From Perkinsus olseni (taxonomy: Eukaryota > Perkinsozoa > Perkinsida), in contig JABANN010000056.1 of NCBI GenBank assembly GCA_013115125.1, forward strand, positions 27,769 through 91,768: 64,000 nt of DNA, written 5' to 3'. Both the position numbers and the translations under genes were made by a program. The notes under the pieces were generated by a model. The model did not search any database, had not been told where the DNA came from, and was given only the letters and a program-made list of their open reading frames with translations. Shown piece by piece: positions 50,386-62,397 of the stretch. How positions within the stretch are numbered: position 1 is the first letter of the stretch; each line of letters begins with the position of its first letter.

Positions 50386-50697
50386 ATGTATCACTTCAAT
50401 TTCTTCCTGCTTTTGCTGCTCCGGAGCGCCCACGCAACACTCATCATCACAGGCAGGAATGCACTACACTATCGATGCAACGAGAACAGCAAGGAAGCAC
50501 AAACCGCGGGACAAGTCGTGAATATGCCTGGATGCTCCCTGGGGACTTTCTGCGGCCAGCCTTTCCTCCAGCAGTCCTTCAGCAAAAGATTCACGTTGGT
50601 AAGATTGAATATTCCCTGCGAGCTCATCGTCCACGCATGCCTGAGGGAACACCTAGCTCTCTTGACTTCGTTCAAGAGACGCTACTTCCCCTGCTAG
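50386..50697 (+). CDS. Possible small secreted protein
   Basis: An ATG at 50386 opens MYHFNFFLLLLLRSAHATLI, a convincing signal peptide, and the frame stays open to TAG at 50695-50697. A second frame over the 3' half (KIHVGKIEYSLRAHRPRMPE) also looks protein-like, so an intron near 50510-50560 may switch frame. No family recognised. It lies just beyond the modular cluster but shows no cysteine-helix motif. Confidence 0.35.
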   Translation: MYHFNFFLLLLLRSAHATLIITGRNALHYRCNENSKEAQTAGQVVNMPGCSLGTFCGQPFLQQSFSKRFTLVRLNIPCELIVHACLREHLALLTSFKRRYFPC

Positions 50698-50949
50698 CTT
50701 GAGTCGGATACTCTGCAACTCAACGGCAGTGACCGCTGGTGATCGGCACTCGGAGTGTTCTCTAGTCGTTGGTCCGAGCAAGGAGTACGCGACTGGGTAA
50801 TCCGGCCTGCGGGAAGAGACGATGAAGAAAAGGAAGGGCTTGAGTTGATCTCAGCTCAGTGATCGAAGCAGAAAATGCGGACTCCAATAACTGATAGGTT
50901 CGTTCTTACATGCTCCTAATGTCGTGCCCGAAAGAAGTTGCCAGAGCAG

Positions 50950-53900
50950 CGGAGGCGTCTGTGCAGAGGACACCCAGGAGGGGAGTAGGGTATCCTAGAC
51001 CGTCTGCGACTGCAGTGCATGCACGATGACGTTGGCGCCCAGTATAGGGAGACGTTGTGGGAGGCTCCCAAACCACAGGATATCTGCGTTAAAACTATTG
51101 GCCGGGTGTGAGATTCATGCAGCTCCTTCGGGTTCATCCTCGGTCAAAACTCTTCGGCGGACGAGCCAGAATTGAGATACTCACATGAGCTCGTTACCTC
51201 CCTTCGGATGGGTTGGGCATAGCAAATGTATAGAGAGAGATATACGCCTCGAGAAGGGACCCCCAAGCTCTCTTCGGCTCCGAAATTACCTGCCAATCCT
51301 CGCTGCAGCAGGAGGGACGAAAACAAGGCCCGACCTGATGCACACCACCGAAGGTGCATGCGATGGGCTTGAGAAGGCGCGACACATGCTGCTCGTAGCG
51401 GTTATGCCCTGTGGTTGAGTTATAGTAGCGCTTGGACGTGTCCTATGAGATAGGAATTGACCGCGAGGGACTGGGCCATAACTACGGATGGGTTCTCCAG
51501 GTGGAAGCTGCCATGCACGACCGCGGTGAATATGCGGGTAGACGGGGACAGGGCTTGCTGTAGCCACGCCATCACGGCGACCTCCTGAGGTCCACTTATA
51601 GTATTATGAGAAGGAGTGGAACACGCGCCACACTGGTAGGTAAAGCTCTCACCTCGTCGTGGGTTTCGGGAGCCGTCGGATAGGAGCTCGTTATTGAGAA
51701 TATTACAGAGGGACAGTCGCTGTCCAAGGAAGCGGCCACCTCTGCAGCGAGCATGAACGCTGCCGTCAAGTTATAACCACCATTGGGGACCTCGGAGGCG
51801 CAGGTCTCGTGCTACGGGGAGATGCAACGAGAGCAACCCTACTGATGACTTTAGTCTCGAGAGCAGGAATTCCCTGTCACTCGCCGTCGCTTGTTGTTGG
51901 ATAAGTTCCGCTTCGTCGCGCGCTACTATGATGTTCACGATGTAATAAGAAGGCAGAGAGCGTATCAACACCTGATGCCCGGTCACGGACCTCACGTCGC
52001 TGGCAATAGGGGCCCACCTCAGCTTCAGCGAGGACGTCGCTGCGACGCGTCTCGCTACCAATAGAAGTAGAGCTCGATGAATCCACTATGATGATCACCA
52101 GCCTGGGATAGCTCCCCTGAAAAGGCTAGTCGCTATTGGAGCCTCCACGGGCAGCGCTCACCCGATGGATGGTCGCTAGAAGGGCGGCTAGGTATCCGGG
52201 AGACTGCCTCGGGTCTCTGGCTCCACTCGACTGGCACCCACCGGCGGTCTGTATCAACAATACCATCGAAGGGCACGCCATCCCTCAGGGAAGGAAGTGA
52301 CGGGACGGCCGGAAAGAGGATACCTCGGGGTTACTCTAGGCCATACTGCTTCCACTCCCGAGGTAGCATGCACGAAGGACACCTCGCTGTGTGACGACTT
52401 GGCGATGTCGTGCCCGTCGAAGGACGTCAGACGCTGCATGAGGGGCGCTATGGAGCTTGCTAAGCATATCCCTGCGGATGGGGCCCTGTACGGCGGTACA
52501 CTGAATCCGCCAAGACCTCGGATAATCTCTTCTGCCTCTGAACCCTGAGTGTGGCTGAGGTCCACGCCAACACTGCGAGGATCGACTCGACCTGGCCAAC
52601 CTTCTAGCGGTAAGGCCGCACTATCTTCGATCGTCGTGCCTGAGGATTATCATGGACACAAACAAAGCAGAGCGCACGATGGTCTACAGGAGTCTGCAAG
52701 GTGGGCTTGAGATGACAAATACGTATCAGGCGACAGCTGCGGGAGTTCGCTGAGACTGGATCGGCTGCACTGAATGAAACGGCGTGAGCAGGCTGAGGGT
52801 CAGCCATGTAGGCCTGCGGGAGTGAGCTCTCACGTGAGCTTCGCCTTGGTCACCAGTTACAGCTTGCAAAATCGAGGCACCCAGGTCGCGCAGGAGGCTC
52901 TCGGCTTTGAGAACTCGCAAGGCCGCACTATGACGATCACTGAAGGGAAGGACGTTACCAACAGGCAACGCAGCACGCGTTATGTTTTTAGTAAGCTCAA
53001 TATGAGTACTCACTCCTGGCGGGAGTCTTGCGGTAGAGGATTCAGACTTAACACTCGAAATCTGACGCAAAGACCATGTCGCAATAGTGAATCGGCAGCT
53101 TATGACTACTCCTGGCTTGCCGCGCGCTTGTACCGGATCGAGTCCTCGACAGGCAGTGCCTTGTTCGCTTTGAGGGCCTATGGTTTGAGGATGATGACGG
53201 CGTAGCGGAAATAGAAGGCGGCTCAGCAACCGTTCCTCGATCCGTAGCTCAGCACTCATGCGAGGAGGGCAAGGAGCGGTACCGAGAAATAACGATGTAG
53301 CGCTCGACACGTCATCGGATGGTAGCGGCGCGAACAGGCAGCTCACATCTTCAACCAGCACTAGCTGTTGTGCTAGGGAGTCTAAAGGCTCATATGTAGG
53401 CGGAGCGATGCACGATATCGAGGCACTTCTCAGGAACTGAGAGGGAAAGACAGCACAGTATAGCCAGTCAAAGGTACCGGCAAGGACGGTGACGCTCCGC
53501 AGCCTCTGCCACTGGGCTCTACGAGGACCCAGTGGATTCGATCACCCATCTGCTGGGTGGTCGACTGGAGTACGAGGGAGTGCAGGCCAGCAATGTGACC
53601 ACAGTATAACACTGTTGTGGGCTCTTGTGCCTCGGACTGCAGATCCCCCGCCCCTAGTCGGGACCCAAGACCTTGCATGTCCAGATACACCTGTTCTCAC
53701 AGAAAATTTGATAGACTGAGCTAGTACGCTGCATGCGTACTGGTCGCTGCTTTCTGGGGTTCTGATCCATAATCTCTTGCAGCAAATGATGAGCACACGT
53801 TTGTGTGGTGTTATCGTCGTGAGGAGTGTAGCCTGCGATGACGATTACTCTCGTCGTGTCAGTCGTCATCGCTCTGATGGCTGCTCGAAGATATGCCTCT

Positions 53901-54599
53901 ACAGAAGGCAAATTGCCTTATTAAGCAGCTGTGCTCACCCATGTCGAAGGAAGGCCTCGGAGCGCAGAGCGTATTTTTTCCGCGGTTCTCACAAGGCTTG
54001 TCGATGAAACCGGGGTCTAGAATGATTCCCTGAGCGAAAAAGGTCGATGGCCAACGCGAGCTGATAATCAGCATTGACGTTCGAATCTCAAAACTGTCCG
54101 TTGCCTTGAAGAGAGAAGGAAGGACTTCGCTAACTTGAGCAACCCCAATGCGAGGTACTGCTGGTATCCACATAGACCCACTTGTGTGCCATGTGTTTCC
54201 ATCCCCTCCGATCCGATAACGTGAATAGTGCCGCCGTCTACAGGCCCCGCTGTGCTTGTTAGTCTAGCCGTGAGGTCTACGTCAGTGGCGTTGATGCCCC
54301 GTGTATCAATGTGACTGGGTACCACTCGGAAGGGGAATGCAGGATCCATGTTCACCTAGCAGTGCAGTTATTCACCCGGGTAAACCCAGAGAGGCCTGAC
54401 TGATGAGGGGTACCTTGAGGGACCACCGGGCTACGATGTCGAGGGCTGCTACACTGTAGTAGTAGCTGTCAATCCCCGTTAGCGGGGCGATGAATGTTAT
54501 ATCGATGGTTGGCAGCCCTGGCCGCAGAGGTATCGTAATCGCTACGCGTGGTAAGGCAACGAGATAGTAATATAGCCAGTATAGAGATGGCTTGAACAT
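50950..54599 (-). CDS. Large receptor-like secreted or membrane protein
   Basis: Begins at 54599 with a hydrophobic leader (FKPSLYWLYYYLVALPRVAI) followed by TIDITFIAPLTGIDSYYYSV. This resembles the first strand and loop of periplasmic-binding/ANF-receptor ligand domains. It is spliced at gtaccc to VNMDPAFPFRVVPSHIDTRG and GGTIHVIGSEGMETHG. Later exons read SEVLPSLFKATDSFEIRTSM, AAIRAMTTDTTRVIVIAGYT and VLYCGHIAGLHSLVLQSTTQ. Further downstream are YPRLVIIIVDSSSSTSI, YYIVNIIVARDEAELIQQQA, YNLTAAFMLAAEVAASLDSD, MAWLQQALSPSTRIFTAVVH and, near the end, ILWFGSLPQRLPILGANVIV. The repeated appearance of such segments may mean two ligand-binding-like units. I found no kinase, cyclase or seven-helix part. 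Many exon edges and the stop are unresolved; the family call is tentative. Confidence 0.45.
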
Positions 54600-54660
54600 G
54601 GTATGTCTGACTGTCCACTGAACTGCCAGAACGAATCATATACACTATCAAACACGAGGA

Positions 54661-54705
54661 ATTCTCGCTTCGCAGTGTGCCATCACATGTGGATTATTAA
54701 ACGGC
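54661..54705. repeat. Dispersed element, copy 1
   Basis: About 45 bases (attctcgctt-c-gcagtgtgc...) closely matching 56309-56352. This copy is about 60 bases upstream of the receptor-like gene's ATG on the minus strand. Confidence 0.8.
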
Positions 54706-55450
54706 TCGCCGTCGACTCGACAGCCAGTTACAAATCAACGGGAAAAGACTGTCGGCAGTCGGGTCTCCCATTGGGTTCCATTCTGAGACTGGTAACTGCT
54801 CGTTCATTATCAGCACTTTTTATTCCATACTCGGCCGGGGAGTTCACTAGCCGCGGACGCAACCCGCACTTTGGAGGGCGGTCTTGAGCGGCCCGTGTTC
54901 TTCTTTAGGGCAGCTACCAAAGAATAAGGAGCTACGATTGACTCTGAATCTGATCACAGTATAATACTGTCAGTATCTCCTAGTGGGTCGAGCATTCCCT
55001 GGGGGAGTTTCTATCTCACATAGAACTCAACGTAATAGAGATTGCTGACCGACGGGCACGAGCGACCATGGCACAACTGTCTGAACCACTCATACCACAA
55101 TTTGGAAGACACATCGTAGCTACGAAGCGCAATGCGCATTCACCAGTAAAAGAGAATATAAAGTCCCACACCGTTCAGAGACGTTGGATGAGAAAGCTCA
55201 AGCAGGCGAAATTGTCAAACGCGGCGGAGGTATCATAGTCGGCCATCATACCAGGGACGATATCCTGACACGGAGATGTAATCGACCAGTCCTTTGAACT
55301 ACTTACTCGAGCCGCTTGGGAGACTCCGCATCTTCGCGAGTGATCTCGGAGGGGGAACTCTTGAACTTCGCGGGTTGCCTCCGGCTGAACTCCAGCTACT
55401 TGGACTCGACGGCGGTGATGGAGAACCCGGGCACTTGCAAAAACATGAAA
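54706..55450. other. Intergenic region
   Basis: Holds upstream sequence of the receptor-like gene and the 3' flank of the coiled-coil gene. A plus-strand frame at 55294-55548 is the opposite strand of coiled-coil coding sequence and flank, and is not supported. Confidence 0.4.
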
Positions 55451-56250
55451 TCAGAGCTCTTCTCTTAACCTGCAGCGAGCCTGAGTCTCCGTTGGAAGGC
55501 GATTGGAGCTTGGAAGCGCGGCATCCCTCCTCGGAACGGTGCTCCTAAGTAGCTTCGTTTCAGCTAGACTCCAGCTTACCCTTCGTTCGTCTCTACGGCA
55601 TTCCTCCGAGCCCTTGCTAGTAATTTGCAGCATAGCATGCATTTTTTTCAGCTCTTCAGTAGATTTCTCTATCTCCAGCACGCGTTGAGAGACCTTCTGC
55701 AGAGTCTTTTGAACCTCGTTCAAGATGATGTCGTGATCCTGGCCACACTGACAATACATACATCAGCTACTGATACCCTTACTGTGAGCCCTAATGGACA
55801 CTACGTCACTATTGGATGAACTAGGAAAGTACTGTAGAACATAAAACACTGCCTGTGCCCCACACGACACAGCACCCTCCGCTGCCCTAAGACCTACTCC
55901 TCGGACGCCCTCCGTGATGTTCCCGACCGAAGAATCTGACACTTCTGACCACGTGTCTGAGTCAACGTCTTTTCGCATACACATCTGAAGCATTGCAAAG
56001 AAGGAGAGCAATTCTAAAGCATGTATGCAAAGGCGGGACGAGCTTGAGTTTGCCTCCTCTCTTGTCGGGCGATGAGCAGAAGATGAAGCTTGTACGGCTA
56101 AACAGGTTATACCGTTGAAGATTCAACTCTGGAACCTCATTCAACCTCGGCAAAGTCCCGAGCTGACGATTCACCAGATCTTTGTCAAATGCACTTCCGG
56201 AACCAAATTCTTCGCGATGTGATCAGTCCGACCTCGGGATTTATCGCTCA
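55451..56250 (-). CDS. Small coiled-coil protein
   Basis: The main exon (about 55771-55984) reads MCMRKDVDSDTWSEVSDSSV and AVFYVLQYFPSSSNSDVVSI. A 35-base intron (gtaagg...gtcag) joins it to CGQDHDIILNEVQKTLQKVS and EIEKSTEELKKMHAMLQITS, a heptad-like Leu/Lys/Glu coiled coil. The frame ends at 55451. An upstream exon near 56180-56245 (EEFGSGSAFDKDL, with a gtgaat donor) probably belongs to it, so the true start is uncertain. No family recognised. Confidence 0.5.
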
Positions 56251-56308
56251 ACCAGAAGCACGTCCTCAGCGGCCCAGACCGTAAAACTCCGTCCGATAAA
56301 CAAAAGGC

Positions 56309-56352
56309 ATTCTCGCTTTGCAGTGTGCACCACACATAGATTAATAATCGGC
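56309..56352. repeat. Dispersed element, copy 2
   Basis: Second copy of the 54661-54705 element, in the same orientation. It lies shortly upstream of the first visible exon of the minus-strand coiled-coil gene. Shared core: ctcgctt-y-gcagtgtgc, then cacat and attaat/ttat. Confidence 0.8.
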
Positions 56353-56449
56353 AACCGGCGTAGCACTCACGACTGAGTGAACTACACGATGCCACTATAA
56401 AAGACTCAGATTAGCACTAACTCATCAGAGCATATCAATTTTAACAACT

Positions 56450-58454
56450 TCAAAATACAAACTTAGCTTTCTTTTTTAGAATGATAATAGCTGCTACTCT
56501 CATCACAACGAGCAGAGCAAAAGTGACACCCAAATAGAGGCCAAGGAGGCCAGGGTCGATGTTCTGCTGGTCATTAATAACGTCAAAGTCGTCACCGAAT
56601 TCAATCAAGTAGGTGATATTGACACCGTACTTGAGGAAGCATACGTACTGCAACCAACGCAGCCACACAGGTATGTTTTCAATAGGAGTAAAGATGCCAC
56701 CGAATAGGATCTGCGGCACCGTCAGCAGGGGTAGGACTTGAATGGCCTGAGCAGCTGAATTACAGGCGGATCCGAGCACTTGAGCGAGAGATGAAGCACA
56801 TAAATTAATGAGCCACAACGTGAGGACCCAGAGCATGAAGCTTCCTTGGAGATCCATCAGCCAGTACGTGATTATCATGAGGAATAAAGAGTCCCCAAAC
56901 GAAAGTGGAAGCTCCACAAGAGTCTTCGATACGACGTAGGGCACGGCCGAGTACATATTAGAGGCGTACTCGCGCAGAAAGATACCACGCTCAGCCGGGT
57001 ACGCCAGAACGGCTGTCTGCGCAGATCCCATCATGGCCATGATGTTCAAAGCGACGATGGCACCGAAGTAGCTTTGGAACTCAGAGGCGTTGGCCAGCCA
57101 GTAGTCCTGATCCTGAGTCTCACCGACGTCGAAGAAGATGAGGGCGAACATCAAGCCGAGGACCAAGAGTATCATATACCGCATAATGAGCACCACAGGG
57201 TTCCTTATCGTATCCAACACCTCTCTATAGAACAGCTCTCGGAACTGCACCATGAGGCTAGCCCGACCGGGACGGGAGGTGTCCGTGGCGAGCTCCTTGT
57301 GAGTTTGTCTGATAGTATTAATCGTGGGGACAATATCTTCCTCTGCGCTCTTCGCATAAGCCGATACCAACTTCTGGATGGTCTCCTGAGGCTCCGTTTG
57401 CAGGGCGAAGAGTACGAAGTCCGCAGGGTTGAAGTTGGGCGGACACCTCAGTCCAGCATATTTGTCAAAAAACTCAGTAACCCTCGAGGTCTTGCCATAG
57501 TAGACCATCTCGCCAGCAGACAGTATCATGACATTATCGAAAAGCTGGTAGATTTCACTGGAAGGTTGATGGACGGTGACCATAACCGGGACACCACTCT
57601 CAGCCAGCTCCTTGAGGACAGTTACGGTAGTATAGGCTGCATAGGAGTCAAGGCCCGACAGAGGCTCGTCGAGGAAGATCATGTCTGGCTTAGTGATCAG
57701 TTCTACACCAACCGAGGTGCGCTTTCGCTCCCCACCAGAGATTCCCTTGATGAGCTCGTTACCGACGAGAGTCTCCGAGCAGGATGTCAGACGCAGTGAC
57801 TCGATTAGGTCTTGGACGAGGTCTTTAACCTGATGGGCACAAGAGAATCAAGACGTAATACAGGAATTGATGTCCTTACCTCTTCCTTGGTCATGTCCTG
57901 CTTGGCACCTAGACGCAGCTTAGCGGAGAACTCTAAGATCTCCCGCGGAGTGCTGGTGGCAATGAGAGAGTCGTCTTGCATAACATAGGCGATTCGGCTG
58001 CGGAACTTGACAGGCTCGTCGACTTGGCCAGAGAAGGACACGACGCCGTCGAAGGACTTCCCCTTGCCCTTGGCGCGCTGACGACCGCCAAGGATGTTCA
58101 TCAATGTCGATTTGCCAGATCCTGAGGGGCCCAGCACCGCCGTGAGCTCGCCGGGCTTGAGGAGGCCTGTGCAGTCTTTGAGGATGGTCTTGTCTCCGAT
58201 TTTGAATGTAACATTGTTCCACTCCAAACTGGAGCCGGAGTGCCTGCACAGTATGAACAGTGAGAATGGCCAGAGCGCTCACGAAGACACGTTCCGCTGG
58301 TTATGATAGACCTGAACGCTCATCGGAAAATGAAGTCGTGATGGACCTACCCTTGGTGAGCTTCAGATATACACCTGAAAGCCGATGTGCTGTGCTCGAG
58401 GTCCTTTGAGTGGAATGGACCAGGAGCTACTGGCTCAGTGTCTGTCATGGTCAT
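56450..58454 (-). CDS. ABCG-family half-transporter
   Basis: ATP-driven membrane exporter of the ABCG (White/BCRP) type, with the nucleotide-binding domain before six membrane helices. Three exons: 58375-58454, 57880-58243 and 56450-57829, joined at phase-consistent sites. Walker A is LGPSGSGKST, the ABC signature GISGGERKR, Walker B with D-loop MIFLDEPLSGLDS, and the switch His lies in VTVHQPSSEIY. All catalytic motifs are intact. The membrane half includes YMILLVLGLMFALIFF, PYVVSKTLVELPLSF and LPLLTVPQILFGGIF. It ends in a basic KKKAKFVF. The start MTMTDTEPVAPGPFHS gives a short cytosolic lead. About 615 residues, normal for a half-transporter, so it would need to dimerise. Substrate not predictable. 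Confidence 0.92.
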
Positions 58455-58956
58455 GGACGAGGAAATATCAAACGCTGAGCATGAAATCTTCTGAGGAGCG
58501 CAGTGCTTCAGAGGTTGCAGCACTCATCACTATTGAGCTACCAGCGAGAGGACAGAGTTGCGCAGCATCATGGACCCGATTTACCACTCTTTACTATTTG
58601 CAAGATTCACCATTACCAAGCGGAACGGTCTGCTTCAAGGGATTCCATCAAACGAACAGCGTTTCGTAGCGGACGCCAAAAATCGCAAGATGTTCCGGTC
58701 CCATCTTGCGCCGTTGCAATGCGCGCACGCCCGCTGAGCGTACAAACAAGCGGTGTCACGATTCACAAGCTACCCAAGCTAGACTTTGGTCCCCGCTGTA
58801 GGTTTTCATAGCTGGTCGTTGCATCGTCAGGCGCTCTTGCGTGGGTGTCGCTAATACGGTTTCATTTGTGGAGGGAAGCCGCTTCCCTAGTGGCCTTATG
58901 GCATGCTCAGCCGACCATAGGCAGCGACCCCTCAGGATTGCTCCCATCCCCAGCTC
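58455..58956. promoter_or_regulatory. Divergent promoter region
   Basis: Between the starts of the minus-strand ABCG gene and the plus-strand aminotransferase. No coding sequence is supported; presumably holds both promoters. Confidence 0.4.
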
Positions 58957-60301
58957 ATGTTGGTAGACAATCCCTTCTCCTCTGGTGAAGTAAAGCCCTT
59001 CAAGGGTCCCACGAGGCTACTTCTAGGGCCTGGCCCTCAGAACGCTCATCCCGAGGTACACGCCGCCATGTCCCTCCCACAGGTAGCATTGGTCTTTCCC
59101 ATCGACCGTCCTCATTCCACTGCCTTGCACAGGTTGGTCATATGGACGCCGAATTTCTGGCCATTGTCGAGGACCTGAAGAAGCTCCTTCGTTATGTATG
59201 GCAGACTAAGAACACCTTCACTATCCCTGTATCGGGTAAGTGCAGCTGGCGTTCCCATCAGGAGACTATCCGATCCGACTGACCGAATGCAAGCATGGTT
59301 CTTTCAAGGTACCGGTAGCGCTGCCTGGGAAGCTGCCATCGCCAACTTGACCGAGGTGGGTGATACTCATCTTATTTTCGTGAATGGTTATTTTGGAGAG
59401 CGTGCCTTGGACATGCACAGTCGCTATGGGGCTAATGTTCAGCACATCAGGAAGCCTTACGGTACAGTGTTCACGCTGGATGAGATACGCGCTGGCCTCG
59501 AGGAGCACAAGCCCAAGCTGATGTGGATCTGCCATGCTGAGACTTCTACTGGCACCAAGCAGCCTATGGACGGCATTGGCAACCTGTGCCGCGAGCACGA
59601 TTGCCTTCTCCTGCTCGACACAGTCACGTCGATCTGCGGTGCCCCTGTGTACCTAGATGAGTGGAAGGTGGATGCGGCATATGCTGGTACTCAAAAATGT
59701 ATGGGATGCCCTCCTGGTGTCGCCCCTCTAACCCTTGGGGACCGGGCCTTGGCTAAGCTCGCCTCGAGGAAGAGCCCGGTAGGAACATCTCTTCGTCTCT
59801 GTTCGTATCGCTCACTGATAGGTTCCGAACTGGTATCTTGACATGACCATGATCAGGAAGTACATCCAGAGTTCTGAAGGCGCCCCGCGAGTTTATCATC
59901 ACACTGCGCCGATATCCATGATCTACGCTATGAGGGCTGCCCTGCAGCTGGTGGCCGAGGAAGGTCTCGAGAAGGCCTGGGCACGTCATCAGGCCAATGC
60001 CGATTACCTCGTAGCCGAACTTAAAAAGCTAGGCTTGGAAGTGATGGTGAAGGACGAAGATATCAGACTGCCTAGTCTCACAGCCGTGATGATTCCTCAA
60101 GGGGTCGATGGTAGAGCTGTCGTCGTCTACATGCGAGAGAAGTTCAATATCGAAATTGGACTCGCTTTGGGAGAGCTCGCTGGCAAAGTGTGGAGGATTG
60201 GGCTTATGGGCTACAACTCCCGTAGGGAGATCGCCAAGGCCTGCGTTGCGGCACTCGCTGAGGCTCTGCAAGCTCAGGACTTCCCGAATGGAAAACTCTA
60301 A
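58957..60301 (+). CDS. AGXT: Alanine-glyoxylate / serine-pyruvate aminotransferase
   Basis: PLP-dependent class-V aminotransferase that moves the amino group of alanine or serine to glyoxylate or pyruvate. Four exons: 58957-59082, 59133-59235, 59309-59778 and 59822-60301, all phase-consistent. Landmarks are RLLLGPGPQNAHPEV, GHMDAEFLAIVEDL, GTGSAAWEAAI, FVNGYFGERALDM, CHAETSTG, LLLDTVTSICGAPV (the Asp that holds the PLP ring), GTQKCMGCPPGVAP (the Schiff-base Lys) and VWRIGLMGYNSR. About 390 residues, the usual length. It ends in GKL, reminiscent of the KKL peroxisomal tail of human AGXT, but Gly at -3 makes that weak. The start gives no clear mitochondrial leader. Confidence 0.92.
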
Positions 60302-60544
60302 GCTTGTTGATACGCTTTTTTATGACATGTCCCTCGGTTTTTTGAAGAATGTAGATGTTGCGTTCACGAGTGGTATCTTTATGAACACAAGGACAAGCAA
60401 ACTGGGAAGTTTATGGTTTGGGTTATTGCAGTGTAGTTCAGTGATGGCAATTGTGAAACGGTGAGTATAATACAAAACAGGCTAAGATATGCCTTTCTAA
60501 AGTACTACAACAATCCATTCAGAGCTGCCATTTGTGGTTAAAGT

Positions 60545-60638
60545 GCATGCTGACGAAAACGATGATGCTGTTCAGCCGAGCTGCTGCCACCGCATGCTGA
60601 CGAAAACGATGATGCTGTTCAGCCGAGCTGCTGCCACC
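60545..60638. repeat. 47-bp perfect tandem duplication
   Basis: Copies at 60545-60591 and 60592-60638 are identical. The upper copy contains the last codons and stop of the minus-strand mitoferrin-like gene. The other copy falls in its 3' flank. Confidence 0.95.
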
Positions 60639-62397
60639 GTGCCAGGAGGGCCTTTACGGTCTCGTAGGTTCCCCAGCAGGTAGCAGTAGCCGGTATCGAG
60701 AGGCAAAATCTAGGCAGCATACCCTGACAAGAGAGGACATAAGAATCTAGTAGATGGTATTAATATTACTCGGAAGAATCCTCTGAAGCCTTCCTCCATC
60801 CAAATGAGCCTAGCAGCAGACGATACAGACCCGTATCGAGGAGCGGCCTGAAAGCGGCAGGTTGGCGCGTCCATTCAGTAAACAGAAGGACCGACCTGAG
60901 GAGCTGCAGGGGCCATGCTAGCCTTGATATTGTTGAGGTCGATCCCTCGAGCCCTGAGCTTGGCCATTGTGGCTTCTGGTAACTACACAAGGAGCTGTAT
61001 GCAACAAACAATCGTAGTCATTGTCCGGCCCCACTTCAGAAGGGCTAACAAGGAGCTCCCCTGTAGCTGAGACGATTCCCCGAGCTTGTAGGGCAGCGGC
61101 CTTCCGAGGACATATCTATGGTGACAGTAAGGTGACACGAACCTCCCCTTCCGCCACACTACCTTAGGACGCATTTTAGTCTGATCCTTCCGACACAGAC
61201 AATCCTGTGTTTGCAGACGAGTCTTGATAACGTCCAGAGGCTGTGTTGTTAGCGACGCAATACCACCTGATACGTAAATCGTGACCGCTTTGCTAATCAC
61301 CGGGCAAATCCGTTGGGAGATTTAGAGCACTATGTCTCCTCCAGAACCCCTCCCAAATGCAAAATGAGACTACAACCTAGAGGTCCACCGTTACTACCAG
61401 CTATCCCAGCGGAGGCGAAGTAGGCCGGTAAATGGTTGCCATCACCCTCCCCCAAACCCCATACACGCTTCACAGCTTCATTTACAGCGACCTGACGGCG
61501 AGTCAGGGTCTAGCAAGAGAGGCCATCAACTAGGCCGCTCAACCTACTGTGACAGCTCCTTGTGGGGCGTTCATCAGAGCTGTGATAGGGAGCGACCGGA
61601 AAAGAGCCACCGCTCCCTCTGTGCGCACCTAGTGATCATGAGCAGATAACAGACTGACCTCTAGCTGCGTTTTGATTGTAAAGGCGATGCGTCCTCCAGC
61701 TACTACCATGCTCTTGACGCAATGGAAGGTACCACGGTAACATCCCAGCTGTAGCCTCTGTTTGACGACGTCCATCGGCGTGAGGATGCTGAAGGAATGA
61801 CGATCACGCACAGGAACTGCAACACAAGAGCCCTACTACCTATCGTGGGCGAATTGAGCCAAGGCACCACAGAGCAGGGACTTGGGCACCCGATACGCAC
61901 AGTGCTCGTTTTGAACACCCATCCTGAGACAACGACCTCTCCCCACAAGTTCCAGCACAGTACACCCTTACACGTCCTTCAACTTCTCATAGACCGAAAA
62001 CAAGGCGATGTGGGCAGGGACGCAGCCGGTGGCAATCGCTCCCCAGCCCCGGATGAAGCCTCTGAGGCCGTACTCTGACCGTACCGACTCCAAAACGGAT
62101 GATAATCGTACAGTACCACCAGAACCAGAATAAGCTTGCATGCGAGTCTAATGAAAACGCCTTAGTAACCACAGTGAGCGCGTGTTGACGCACCTTTATA
62201 GTGTCTAAAGGGAAGGTGGCAACGTGTTCTGCTATACCGGCACATGAGCCGGCAATGGCGTGATGAATGAAGGGTATATCGCCCTTCCAGTCCTCCCACT
62301 CTAGGGCCTGCTCGATGCTCGATGACGGTACGTCAGACGACGGAGCCTTCTCTCTTTTTGAGGAAGACGACGAGGAGGAGGGAGAGGCAGAGGACAT
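60619..62397 (-). CDS. Mitoferrin/MRS3-4-like mitochondrial carrier
   Basis: Mitochondrial carrier of the iron-importer branch, by motif pattern. It starts MSSASPSSSSSSSKREKAPS, then ALEWEDWKGDIPFIHHAIAG and the first signature FPLDTIK. RGWGAIATGCVPAHIALFSV matches the G-x-GPAHA segment of mitoferrins. The second repeat has TPMDVVKQRLQLG and YRGTFHCVKSM. The third has GGIASLTTQPLDVIKTRLQT. The end reads AARLIWMEEGFRGFF and TATCWGTYETVKALLARW. At least six short exons; several edges are unresolved between 60.7 and 62.1 kb. The open frame runs upstream of 62397 to 62538, so a longer targeting N terminus is possible. Would feed iron to Fe-S and haem synthesis if the call is right. Confidence 0.75.

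Noticed and set aside
52297-52548. Plus-strand Cys-containing frame (MTGRPERGYLGVTLGH...)
   Set aside because: It lies opposite a minus-strand frame that fits the receptor-like gene, and it has no signal peptide or splice support.
57074-57799. Long plus-strand frame of 241 codons
   Set aside because: It is the exact antisense of the well-conserved ABCG coding sequence.
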